From Candidatus Gastranaerophilales bacterium (GTDB taxonomy: Bacteria; Cyanobacteriota; Vampirovibrionia; Gastranaerophilales; Gastranaerophilaceae): a DNA stretch of 64,000 bases. A program made the position numbers and the translations under genes. The stretch is taken from positions 1-64,000 of the forward strand of contig CALVCQ010000005.1 of the NCBI GenBank assembly GCA_944326115.1, given 5' to 3'. Positions 52,364 through 61,284 of this stretch are shown here, in pieces. Below the pieces are notes generated by a model, which saw only the letters and a program-made list of their open reading frames with translations, had not been told where the DNA came from and did no database searches. The first letter of the stretch is position 1, and every line of letters begins with the position of its first letter.

Positions 52364-54382
52364 ATGAAACATCTTACGGCATTTTCCTTAATAATTATAT
52401 TTCTGTTAATATGTATTTGTTTTTTACACAAAAATAAGTTTCATAAAGTTTTAAAAGTAGTTTCTGCAAATGAATTTTATATAGATTTTAATGACAATAA
52501 AACAGCAGATGATGATGAACTTGTGGTGCTTGATAATATTGATACAGAACCGCTTTTGTTAAATAAAATTGAAACAGTAAGACTAAATTATCTTGCCAAA
52601 AAATATGCAGAAAAAATATTGTTAAACCAAAATGTTATCTTCATATCATCAACTGACTCTGACTATGCTGCCGGATTATTGACATTCACAAGGTTAAGAA
52701 CTTCATTTCAAATTTTTATTCAAAAATTTTTTCATTTTGTTTATCGCCTTTACACGGGGCATTCATTAGCGCCCAGCCCCGCACAAAAAACGCTCCCGGA
52801 TTTGCTTACCGCCCGATACGGTCATTCTATTTGCTCTCGCCGTTTTTCGAAAAACGATGCTCAATCGATTTATTCGGCTGAGTGTGTAAAACTTTTGCAA
52901 ACAAGCTCCCTCTCTAACAAACTTATTTTGGAGGATAACTCCGACTACAAAACGCTTGTTGAAAAAAACGGATATATTTTAACAAAAACTAATATAAAGC
53001 AGGTCAAAGAAAATATTGCCAAATCCAAAAAACTGAATCTTGTTGTTTATAACAAAAATACAAATAAATACCATAAGCTTGATTGTAAATATGCCTTAGA
53101 ATCGCCCGTTATAGAAATTGTAGAATTCTCAAATCTCGACAAAAAAGCTGTTCCGTGCAAATTGTGTATTTTAAATAAATCTAAAGAAATTAATAATAAA
53201 ACACCAAACAAATTTCCAAAAGATGTATATGAAAAATACTCTCCTGTATATAAAGACGGGTCTTTGGAGTTTTATATCACCGATTATACAAAATATTATT
53301 ATCCGTCGCAAAAATGCCTGACAACGGCTTGTATGTCACTTGTAAAAGAGATTAATAATGCAAAAAACACAATAGATTTTGCAATTTACGGAATAGATAA
53401 ACAGCCTGTTGTAGTAAATGCATTACTAACGGCACAAAAACGTGGTGTGAAAATCCGCTGGGTATATGATACGGACAAGAGAGGAACCACAATATACAGC
53501 GATTCTTTAAAATTGAAAAAATATCTTACAAATACGGTAACTGATTCTTCTGCTGCCGGCACAATTCTCTCCGACGGACGGAAAATGCGTGATTCAATTA
53601 TGCATAATAAATTTTTTATTTTTGATAAACAAAAGGTATGGACGGGCTCTGCAAATATTTCTCATACTGATTTGTCCGGCTTCAATGCTAACTCCGCTTT
53701 GCTTATAAATTCTAAAGCAATTGCCTCATTATACGAACAAGAATTCGAACAAATGTATTCCGGCAAATTTCACCTGATGAAAACAGCTACACCTAAAAAT
53801 TTAAACACTGTCTCAAATTCCTTAATTTCCGTATATTTTTCTCCGCAGGATGATATTATAAACAGACATATTCTTCCGCTGATTGATAATGCAAAAAAAT
53901 ATATCTATGTTCCTGTCTTTGTTGTGACACACAAGGATTTTTATAATGCATTGGTTGACGCAAAAAATAGAGGAGTGGATGTAAGACTGATTGTAGATGC
54001 GACTTCCGCTGCATCAAGATATTCCTCTGTCAGATTTTTAAGACAAAACGGTGTAAAGGTAAAAACAGAAAATCGTGCAGGTAAAATGCACATGAAATCA
54101 ATAATAATTGATGATGAGTATATTGTTACCGGTTCAATGAATTTTACAAAAAGCGGTGAAAGATATAATGATGAAAACGTATTGATTATAAAAAACCCTA
54201 AACTTGCAGCAAAATTTAAAAATAAATTTTTATATTTTTATAATGATATACCCCAAAAATGGTTGTATAAAAACCCCGGAGCAGAATCGATTAATTCTAT
54301 AAACTCTTGCTATGACGGAATAGATAACGATTTTGACGGAAATATAGATAAATTTGATTCCGGCTGTATTAAAAAATATTAA
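52364..54382 (+). CDS. Exported phospholipase D-family nuclease with SNase-like and Ca-binding parts
   Basis: 672 aa. N-terminal signal/anchor (1-20), a thermonuclease-like segment (about 27-90 and 170-215), and a Cys motif region (C near 240, CKLC near 264-267) that could bind zinc. Two PLD catalytic motifs follow (HNKFFIFD near 412, HMKSIIID near 574, each with downstream GS/N). The C-terminus (DNDFDGNIDKFDSG) resembles a calcium-binding Asp loop. Cleavage of extracellular DNA or phospholipid is plausible. Residues about 128-174 are encoded by a foreign-looking GC-rich insert. Confidence 0.82.
   Translation: MKHLTAFSLIIIFLLICICFLHKNKFHKVLKVVSANEFYIDFNDNKTADDDELVVLDNIDTEPLLLNKIETVRLNYLAKKYAEKILLNQNVIFISSTDSDYAAGLLTFTRLRTSFQIFIQKFFHFVYRLYTGHSLAPSPAQKTLPDLLTARYGHSICSRRFSKNDAQSIYSAECVKLLQTSSLSNKLILEDNSDYKTLVEKNGYILTKTNIKQVKENIAKSKKLNLVVYNKNTNKYHKLDCKYALESPVIEIVEFSNLDKKAVPCKLCILNKSKEINNKTPNKFPKDVYEKYSPVYKDGSLEFYITDYTKYYYPSQKCLTTACMSLVKEINNAKNTIDFAIYGIDKQPVVVNALLTAQKRGVKIRWVYDTDKRGTTIYSDSLKLKKYLTNTVTDSSAAGTILSDGRKMRDSIMHNKFFIFDKQKVWTGSANISHTDLSGFNANSALLINSKAIASLYEQEFEQMYSGKFHLMKTATPKNLNTVSNSLISVYFSPQDDIINRHILPLIDNAKKYIYVPVFVVTHKDFYNALVDAKNRGVDVRLIVDATSAASRYSSVRFLRQNGVKVKTENRAGKMHMKSIIIDDEYIVTGSMNFTKSGERYNDENVLIIKNPKLAAKFKNKFLYFYNDIPQKWLYKNPGAESINSINSCYDGIDNDFDGNIDKFDSGCIKKY
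52745..52885. other. GC-rich, palindrome-bearing in-frame insert within the PLD gene
   Basis: These ~140 bases differ in composition from the rest of the gene (GGGGC, GCGCCC, CCCGG, CGCCG). They contain a perfect 16-base palindrome CGTTTTTCGAAAAACG at 52841-52856. The reading frame is kept. The encoded segment (Arg, Ser, Pro, His-rich) breaks the SNase-like domain. This resembles palindromic elements known to insert in frame in Rickettsia genes, though no sequence relation is claimed. Confidence 0.45.
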
Positions 54383-54549
54383 GCAATTCTTATCTGTTAA
54401 CAATATGTTACAATCGCTAAATGTTATATTATATCTGACATTTAGCGATTCAATGATTGCTTGCCATTTTTTTAATATTAAAGTTTGGAAGAATACAAAC
54501 CGATAACAAAACAGTGTAGTGTAACAATAAAAAAGAATAGGAGAATTTT

Positions 54550-55068
54550 ATGGCAGAATTCAACGTAAACGTAGGCAGAGCAGAAAGCAGACCGATTAAT
54601 ACGGACGGGCAGGGTAACAGTCCGGTACAATTCACGTCTGATAATAAAGACACATCAATTTACGGTAATAAAATTATTGATGATGATCCGACAGCAATTC
54701 ATCATGATTCAGAAGAACGTTCTGCTGCCGAGACAAAAAAAGACATAGATAATCGTTTACAAGCTCAAGGAGAAGAAAAAAATCCTAAGGAAATTAATAA
54801 AGAAGTTGACAAAACAGATAAATTAAAAACAGCCGGCGATACTATTGTTAAAACAGTAATGCCCGGAGTTGCCAAGGTTGTACCTGATGAAGTTAAAACC
54901 GGTATTGGCGCAGCTACACTGGGATTAGGGCAACAAGTTGCTGATGGTGTCAAAGCTGCTGCTGAATTTTATGATGAAAATGTTCCTGATGCAGTAAAAT
55001 GGTCTTTGAATCCGGGGTTAGAGCTCGGTAAAACAATACATAAAGCATTAACGGATGAAGAAAAATAA
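54550..55068 (+). CDS. Hypothetical protein, 172 aa
   Basis: No family recognised. AGGAGAATTTT precedes ATG. The N-terminal ~95 residues are polar and likely disordered (Asn/Asp/Glu/Lys). The C-terminal ~75 contain amphipathic helices (AGDTIVKTVMPGVAKVVPDEV, then TLGLGQQVADGVKAAAEF) and end TDEEK. No signal peptide. Monocistronic, with a terminator at 55086. Confidence 0.7.
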   Translation: MAEFNVNVGRAESRPINTDGQGNSPVQFTSDNKDTSIYGNKIIDDDPTAIHHDSEERSAAETKKDIDNRLQAQGEEKNPKEINKEVDKTDKLKTAGDTIVKTVMPGVAKVVPDEVKTGIGAATLGLGQQVADGVKAAAEFYDENVPDAVKWSLNPGLELGKTIHKALTDEEK

Positions 55069-55085
55069 CTTTTAATTCTTCACTA

Positions 55086-55118
55086 AAAAACCTCTGTTTT
55101 ATATAAACAGAGGTTTTT
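55086..55118. terminator. Terminator of the 172-aa gene
   Basis: AAAAACCTCTGTTT (55086-55099), five-base loop, AAACAGAGGTTTTT (55105-55118). Confidence 0.92.
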
Positions 55119-55201
55119 ATTTGCTTATTATTTTGTACCGGAAATATTCGCAGTAAAAAGGCTCTCTGTCGGGAATTGACTAAATGTCAATTTAAGATAG
55201 T

Positions 55202-55304
55202 GACTCTGCCGAATAAAAGAAAACTAAATGTTGCTTTTATGAGAGGAGCTAAGTCAGAAACGCAGTTTCTGTGTGCAGCATAATGATTAATATGTGCCGT
55301 ACAT
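55202..55304. repeat. Dispersed intergenic repeat: CTCTG-hairpin plus block B, copy 2
   Basis: Begins GACTCTGCCGAA; hairpin ATAAAAG (55213-55219) with CTTTTAT (55234-55240), then GAGAGG. From 55224 it matches 3764-3846 and includes AGAAAC-gca-GTTTCT (55257-55271). Located between the convergent 172-aa and Bax-inhibitor genes. Confidence 0.75.
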
Positions 55305-55353
55305 ATCGGATATACGCCAGGGTACAGGCATGGTTATGCTCAGATAAATTACA

Positions 55354-56094
55354 TCAGTTGTCTCTAAGTTTTGCAAGCAGATTAAGAATTTCTATATATA
55401 ACCATACGAGTGTGACTAACAGCCCGAAAGAGGCATACCATTCAAAATCTTTAGGCAAAAGATTTTTTGCGCCCTGTTCTATAAAATCAAAATCAAGTAT
55501 TAAACTCAAAGACGCAATAACAACAACAATACAGCTTGCAACAATACTTACCGGTCCTGAACCGTTTAAAAACGGTATATTAAAATTGAAAAATGAGCCT
55601 ATCATTTCTGCTAAGTATAAAATTAAAATTGTAAGTAAAGCTGACATTATTGTTGCTCTAAATTTTTCGGTAGCACGAATTGCTCCGGCTCTGTATAAAA
55701 ACAAAACAACAAAAAAAGCAATAAATGTACCCGATACAGCCTGTAATGCAATCCCGGGGAATTGTGTTTCCGCAAACAAAGAAATTGCAGCAAGCAATGC
55801 TCCTTCTGCAAATGCATATACAGGAGAAAGAAATTTTGCCAGTTTCGGGACAAATGATGTGACAAGACCTGTTATCAGACCGACAACCAGAGCAATGCTC
55901 ATAATCATCATAACTTTATCTGCATAGCCCATCATTGCTTCATATATCACTGCTGCACCGGAAATTGATGCAATCAAAAGCAGAACAAAAACTTTGCTTA
56001 TAGTACCTGATACAGTCATTGGATTGGAATCAAGCACTACTTCATTATTTGTATTATCCATTCTCGTCAAGATAGGATTTGAACTTTTAAACAT
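55354..56094 (-). CDS. Bax inhibitor-1 / YccA-like family membrane protein
   Basis: 246 aa with about seven hydrophobic helices starting near residue 28 after a polar N-terminus. The C-terminal EWYASFGLLVTLVWLYIEILNLL with acidic residues is typical of the BI-1/YccA (TMBIM) family, which form pH-sensitive calcium leak channels or modulate FtsH. CAGGAGG precedes ATG. Monocistronic; flanked on both sides by repeats. Confidence 0.85.
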   Translation of the reverse strand: MFKSSNPILTRMDNTNNEVVLDSNPMTVSGTISKVFVLLLIASISGAAVIYEAMMGYADKVMMIMSIALVVGLITGLVTSFVPKLAKFLSPVYAFAEGALLAAISLFAETQFPGIALQAVSGTFIAFFVVLFLYRAGAIRATEKFRATIMSALLTILILYLAEMIGSFFNFNIPFLNGSGPVSIVASCIVVVIASLSLILDFDFIEQGAKNLLPKDFEWYASFGLLVTLVWLYIEILNLLAKLRDN

Positions 56095-56159
56095 ATTTTC
56101 CTCCTGTTATTTTCTAAATATTAAATAGCATATTTTTCTCATTTTTTCAATTGCAGTAA

Positions 56160-56338
56160 TTGTCTGAGTGGGACCTCGCTTGTAGGAGTGGTACACGGAG
56201 TGCGAGTGGCGCCGAGTCTAGCATTTTACGGAAGTGACCCCATGCGCTTGTTGACTGTGCCGGACTTATTGTTAAATATTGAACTTGCTTATTGCACAGG
56301 TTCAACAAGTAGTCGGAGTCAGTTGACAATATGAAAAT
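56160..56338. repeat. Long intergenic repeat A, copy 2
   Basis: Nearly identical to 34236-34449 on the same strand, except that the 41-base hairpin module is replaced by GAAGT. Both outer parts match almost base for base. The segment from TTGACT to AGTCA can fold as an interrupted stem around TTGAAC...GGTTCAA. Confidence 0.85.
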
Positions 56339-56358
56339 TTTTAGAAAATGTAATTTAT

Positions 56359-56379
56359 CTCTGCCGAACAAAACAATCC
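56359..56379. repeat. Left half of the CTCTG-hairpin module
   Basis: CTCTGCCGAACAAAACAATCC matches the left arm of the hairpin copies, but no complementary right arm or GAGAGG follows. It lies 20 bases beyond repeat A copy 2, as if the module had been displaced. Confidence 0.6.
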
Positions 56380-56396
56380 TGCGACACCGGATTAGA

Positions 56397-56975
56397 TTAT
56401 TCAAAAATAAAATTAAGCGGTTTGCCAAAAGTATGTTCAAACAAATCTTTTTTCTTTTCAGCCATTTTTAAATTAGGTTTAAAGCCGACTGTTTTTATAT
56501 ACAGGTTAAAACATTCCGGAGTTTCCTGAACCCGCATTCTCAATACAAGATTCTTATGAGGTTTATCTAATCCATCAGCAATTCTTAAAAATGATGAAAG
56601 TTGTTTTACGAGTTGTTTATTATCATTTGACAGTTTTTTATACATATCATGCCTTGTTTCATCAGGCGTGCTGCCTCTGTGGTATCTTGCAATATTCGCA
56701 ATGATAAGATTCTCCTCATCGTTGAAACCGTCTATTCCTTCATCAATTATTATTTTCATTGCGTGTTTATGATGAGATTTTTTTTCTATTGTATATCCTA
56801 TATCGTGCAATTTTGCTGCGTGCGAAAGATAACCCCGTGCTTGCGGTTCAAAATTCAAAATACTGTTGTTAAAAGCATCAAAAATCATTAATGCATACTT
56901 TTCCACTTCATAAGCATGATCTTTGTCTTTACAGTATTTATCAAAAATTTTTGAATTATTATTTGATTTAATCAT
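56397..56975 (-). CDS. HD-domain protein (Ppx/GppA C-terminal-like) downstream of cheA
   Basis: 192 aa, soluble. HD metal residues are visible: HAAKLHDIGY (H and HD near 52-57) and HHKHAMKI, then ARYHRGSTPD. This arrangement resembles the HD domain that follows the phosphatase domain in Ppx/GppA, here standing alone. The ATG overlaps the cheA stop (TATGATTAA), so it is co-translated with cheA. A role in nucleotide or polyphosphate signalling is possible but not shown. Confidence 0.75.
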   Translation of the reverse strand: MIKSNNNSKIFDKYCKDKDHAYEVEKYALMIFDAFNNSILNFEPQARGYLSHAAKLHDIGYTIEKKSHHKHAMKIIIDEGIDGFNDEENLIIANIARYHRGSTPDETRHDMYKKLSNDNKQLVKQLSSFLRIADGLDKPHKNLVLRMRVQETPECFNLYIKTVGFKPNLKMAEKKKDLFEHTFGKPLNFIFE

Positions 56976-59900
56976 ATTTTAAAAGTTTTTCTATTGTATC
57001 AAGCAGGTAATCCTGATTGAAATTGGATTTTTTAATAAATGCATCCACATCCGGCATAGACTCTGTGAGGTTGTCAGTATCATAAGAAGAAATTATTATA
57101 ACCGGGATATCTTTAAATTTTTGATGATTTTTTAATTCTTTTACAAACATTGCTCCGTCCATCTCCGGCATTTCCATATCGGAGAGAATCAGATCAAAAT
57201 CACTTTTGTAAAGAACGTCAAATGCTTCTTTAGGATTTTTAACTATTTCAAAACTGTATCCCCAGTGTACAAGAATATTTTTTAGAAGCTCTCTTGTAGT
57301 AATAGAGTCGTCTACTATCAATATTTTAAAATCTTTGTTTGTTTTTGTGTTAATTTTATGTTTGTGTACCGGCATTAACGGTTTTTCGACAGGAGTATAT
57401 GTGGATTTATACAATTCTGTCAGATTTAATATAAGACAGACTTCTCCGTTTGCAAGAGTTGTTATGCCTGCAATGTTTTTAAGTTTTATAATAGGGGGTT
57501 CGAGTTTTTTTTGAAGAATGTTCTGGTCTCCGAGAATTTTATCTACAATAATCCCCATAAGACTGTTCTCTACTTCAATAAGAATAACTGTTTTCTTTTC
57601 TTCTTTTTGAACATTTTCTTCAACAGGAAGATTCATAAGTTCGCTCAGATAAAACAGATTAACGGTTTTGTTATTGAGAATAATAGATTTTGTATTATTT
57701 CTCAAATATATTTCCGGCTCCTGTATCCACATTACATTTTTTATAGCAGTCATAGGCATTGCAAAGTATTGATGCGATGCTTCCACTATAAAAGCCTTGA
57801 GTGTGGACATTGATATCGGCAGCTCAATAGAAATTTTTGTACCCTGGTTTGGAACTGAAAACACTTTTACTGTTCCGTTGAGCTGGGTGATTTTTGTCTG
57901 AACAATATCAAGCCCCACACCTCTTCCGGAAATTTCTGTTACTACCCGTTCAGTAGAAAAACCGGGCCAGAAAATAATATTCATAATTTGTTCGGCAGAG
58001 AGATATTCAGCTTCTTTTTGAGTAATCATGCCTTTTTCAAGTGCTCTGTTAACAATTTTTTTGAGATCTATACCCCTTCCGTCATCATGAACTTCTATAA
58101 CAATTTTATTTTGGAGACTGCGGGCAATAAGATATATTTTCCCTTTTGGTGATTTCCCGGCAGCTATACGCTCCTGCGGTGTTTCTATACCATGGTCAAT
58201 AGAATTTCTTATTATATGCATCAAAGGTGCTTTTATCTCTTCTATAACTTTTTTATCCGCACTTGTTTCGCTGCCGGAAATCAATAGTTCTATTTCTTTT
58301 CCCGTATCTTTTGATATATCTCTTATCATCCTCGGAAACATGTGAAATATTGTGGCAAGAGGCAGTACACGGATGTTTTTTATCATTTCTTCAAGCTGGT
58401 TAGTCGTCAAATTCATCTTTGTATCTTCTTCATCTACTGATTTTTGAAGATTTAATATTTTATTGTTCAATTTGATTATTTTAGAAGAATTTTCCTGAAA
58501 AATTGAAAAAACCTGTTTAATAAAAACAGATAGAGATGAATAATCTATTTTTGAGTCAGCGTTTAGATACTTTCTGTCATAATATTTTATAAAACTCTGT
58601 GATTTATGGTTAAAATTTCTCCATTCCGCAAGGTCAGAAAGAATTGATTCGAGTTCCGATATATTTTTTTTATGTTTGATTCTGCCAATAATAAGCTCGC
58701 CCATTTGATTTACAAGCTGATCAAGCTTTTTTGAATCAACTCTTAAAGTTTTTATTGATGTTGTTTCAAAAGAATTAAAAAAGTCCTGAGCTTTTCTGAC
58801 AGGCAAAGAAGATTCATCTAACGTTGCCGTAATATTGGAAAGGGGATTGACTGTCCTGTTTATATCAAGCATTTGTTTTATAATATCAAGACGTTGTAAA
58901 ATCAGCGAAACATCTTCGCTTTCATCTTTTGTATTAAGAGTCATTTGCTCAACTGACGACAAACTCTGTTTTAAAATGGAAATAACTTCTTTTTCCGGAA
59001 GAGTGTTGCTGTTTTTAACAAGTTCCAGAACTTCTTCTATTTTGTGAGAAATGTCAGAAACTTCTTTTCTCTTGCTAAATTCAATAATGATATCGAGCGC
59101 ATCATGCAGCGCCGGAATTTGTGAGAGATTACTCTCCAGCTTACCAAGCCCGTCTTTTACAAATTCTATTTTATCAACGAAATTTTTAATAACCGAAGTA
59201 TTTTCATCAGGAACTTCTTCGCTGTTTTTTTCTTGTACAGTTTTTTCAGAATCAACTTTTTGGGCTATTTTTTCTTTTAAATCAAATTTTTTCAGTCCTG
59301 CTTCTTCGTACAGTTTGTTTAGAGAATGGACAATATTTAAAAGCTTATTATCAATGTCTTCGATTTCTTCATCGGTCATTATGTTTGAACTTACAATTAC
59401 AAAAGAAACTTTTTCATCAATGTTTTTAAGCTCATTTTTTATATCATAATACGTAGTTGATTCAAATTTTTCATTTAACTGTTTTATAATATCTTCAAAT
59501 GTTTCAAGATAAGTTGAGCCGTCTTCTCCTTTTATATTTTTTAAAAGAAGATATGCCTCTGACAGCATTCCATTTATGGTAACGGATAATTTTTCAAGCT
59601 CCTCGTCTTTTTTCTTTTTATCAGTTTGTTTCGGCAAAGAAGCGGTTTTATCTGATTCTTCATTATCTTTTTCATTTTTTTTCTGGTATTTTGTAATTAG
59701 CTCGTCAATACTGTCAATTTGTTTTTGAATATTATCCGTATAATACTCACGTTTTAATTTTACTGATTCCTGTATTAAATCGGAAAGCAAATCAGTTGCC
59801 TGATACAATGCATCTGAAATTTCTCTGTTAATTTCAATTTTATTTTCTTTTGCAAGACCCAGTACGTCTTCTGTCTTGTGGGCAAGACGCTGTATATTAT

Positions 59901-60087
59901 TAAAGCCTATCATTCTTGCCGCACCTTTTAGAGAATGAGCATCTCTAAAAAGATATACAAGCAAATCTTTGTTGTTAGGATTATTTTCAAGCTGCAGAAG
60001 ATTGTTATTCATTTTCTGGATGATTTCTTCTGTTTCACCCCTGAATATATTTAAAATTTCTTCAAACTCTTCCGGCAGAAAATCCAT
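56968..60087 (-). CDS. cheA: Hybrid chemotaxis histidine kinase CheA with C-terminal receiver
   Basis: 1039 aa. The HPt domain carries phospho-His at residue 51 (DAHSLKGAARMIGF). A long middle region (about 130-430) holds the linker and coiled-coil parts. The dimerisation helix, N box (IIRNSIDHGIE near 624), G boxes (DDGRGID near 667, SGRGVGLDIV near 722), CheW-like domain (about 752-895) and receiver (KILIVDDSITTREL from about 917, phospho-Asp near 968) follow. The hybrid layout is typical of cyanobacterial Pix/Tax and of FrzE-type systems. In an operon with the MCP and HD genes. Confidence 0.93.
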   Translation of the reverse strand: MDFLPEEFEEILNIFRGETEEIIQKMNNNLLQLENNPNNKDLLVYLFRDAHSLKGAARMIGFNNIQRLAHKTEDVLGLAKENKIEINREISDALYQATDLLSDLIQESVKLKREYYTDNIQKQIDSIDELITKYQKKNEKDNEESDKTASLPKQTDKKKKDEELEKLSVTINGMLSEAYLLLKNIKGEDGSTYLETFEDIIKQLNEKFESTTYYDIKNELKNIDEKVSFVIVSSNIMTDEEIEDIDNKLLNIVHSLNKLYEEAGLKKFDLKEKIAQKVDSEKTVQEKNSEEVPDENTSVIKNFVDKIEFVKDGLGKLESNLSQIPALHDALDIIIEFSKRKEVSDISHKIEEVLELVKNSNTLPEKEVISILKQSLSSVEQMTLNTKDESEDVSLILQRLDIIKQMLDINRTVNPLSNITATLDESSLPVRKAQDFFNSFETTSIKTLRVDSKKLDQLVNQMGELIIGRIKHKKNISELESILSDLAEWRNFNHKSQSFIKYYDRKYLNADSKIDYSSLSVFIKQVFSIFQENSSKIIKLNNKILNLQKSVDEEDTKMNLTTNQLEEMIKNIRVLPLATIFHMFPRMIRDISKDTGKEIELLISGSETSADKKVIEEIKAPLMHIIRNSIDHGIETPQERIAAGKSPKGKIYLIARSLQNKIVIEVHDDGRGIDLKKIVNRALEKGMITQKEAEYLSAEQIMNIIFWPGFSTERVVTEISGRGVGLDIVQTKITQLNGTVKVFSVPNQGTKISIELPISMSTLKAFIVEASHQYFAMPMTAIKNVMWIQEPEIYLRNNTKSIILNNKTVNLFYLSELMNLPVEENVQKEEKKTVILIEVENSLMGIIVDKILGDQNILQKKLEPPIIKLKNIAGITTLANGEVCLILNLTELYKSTYTPVEKPLMPVHKHKINTKTNKDFKILIVDDSITTRELLKNILVHWGYSFEIVKNPKEAFDVLYKSDFDLILSDMEMPEMDGAMFVKELKNHQKFKDIPVIIISSYDTDNLTESMPDVDAFIKKSNFNQDYLLDTIEKLLKYD

Positions 60088-60150
60088 TTATTCTTGCACC
60101 AATTAATTTATACCTTTTTAAACCTTGTTTATATCGATTTATTCTGTTAT

Positions 60151-61167
60151 TTAAGAATTTTTTTCAGACAAATTTTTGATATTATCAATATTGGAATTGA
60201 CTGTATTTAATAATTCATCCATATCAGCAGCGCTTTCTTTTACTGTTTTTATAATTTCAGAGGAAATCTTTTCCTGATTTTCGGAATTAAAAGAAACACT
60301 TTCTATAAATTTCATAAGACTGCTAAGTGCATCATTTAATGCTTTGAAATTTTCATCAATATTTCCTGCGAGTTTTACACCTGATTCAATCTCTTTGCTT
60401 CCTTCTTCCGTTGCCATAACCGTAGAATTTGTTGTATGCTGAATATCATTAATCAAAGAAGAAATTTTTGTTGTTGCCTGCTTAGATTCATCCGCAAGCT
60501 TTCTGATTTCTCCGGCAACAACCGCAAAGCCCTTGCCGTGCTCCCCTGCTCTTGCCGCCTCTACAGCTGCATTTAGCGCAAGCATGTTTGTTTGTTCAGC
60601 AATATCTTCCACAAGACCGATAATTGATCCGATTTGCTGAATATATTCGCTCAATTCGAGAATAAGTTCAGCAATAATCTGTATACGCTGTTTAAGGACA
60701 ATCATCTTGTCTATATTCGCCTGTACCGGCTTTTGTTCTATATCTGTTTCTTTTAATGATTGAGAAACTTTATACAAAACTTCTTTTGAATTTTGTTTTA
60801 TAGAAAAAGCAAGGGACTTTAATTTTTCAAGTTCGTTTGCTGTTTCATTAAAACTGTTTTCGTATTTAACAAGTAAATTTTTTTGATTTAAAGCGGAATC
60901 CAAAATTTTTGCTGCGGAATCAACGGTGTTTTGCTGTTTTTCGTTTACTTCTTTTCTTAGTTCTTTTAATAGCCATTCTCTGGTCATTATGTACTGACCG
61001 ATATAAGCAAGAAAAAATACTGCAACGGTTGCTATTACCATAGGATACCAAGCATTTTCAAGAGAAATAACAATGATTAATATCAAAAGAATAACCAGAA
61101 AAATAATATCAAGTACAAATTTGATATCTGACTTTTTTTTATAATTTAATTCCTGAACACCGCTCAT
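60151..61167 (-). CDS. Methyl-accepting chemotaxis protein without periplasmic sensor domain
   Basis: 338 aa. Two adjacent membrane helices (about 17-36 and 41-60) with almost no extracytoplasmic loop, then a coiled-coil signalling domain whose tip is [32 protein letters not shown] (about 190-222). No HAMP or ligand domain, so the signal may come from the membrane or cytoplasm. First gene of MCP-cheA-HD; 63 bases before cheA. Conserved methylation sites cannot be judged by eye. Confidence 0.93.
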   Translation of the reverse strand: MSGVQELNYKKKSDIKFVLDIIFLVILLILIIVISLENAWYPMVIATVAVFFLAYIGQYIMTREWLLKELRKEVNEKQQNTVDSAAKILDSALNQKNLLVKYENSFNETANELEKLKSLAFSIKQNSKEVLYKVSQSLKETDIEQKPVQANIDKMIVLKQRIQIIAELILELSEYIQQIGSIIGLVEDIAEQTNMLALNAAVEAARAGEHGKGFAVVAGEIRKLADESKQATTKISSLINDIQHTTNSTVMATEEGSKEIESGVKLAGNIDENFKALNDALSSLMKFIESVSFNSENQEKISSEIIKTVKESAADMDELLNTVNSNIDNIKNLSEKNS

Positions 61168-61284
61168 ACTAATAAAACCCTCTTTATCAAAATTCTTGTT
61201 ATTTTTTATAAAAATGCAATATAATTATTTTATTACAAATTTATATTTGCGACAAATGTTAAGCATAAAACAGAGGATTTAACC

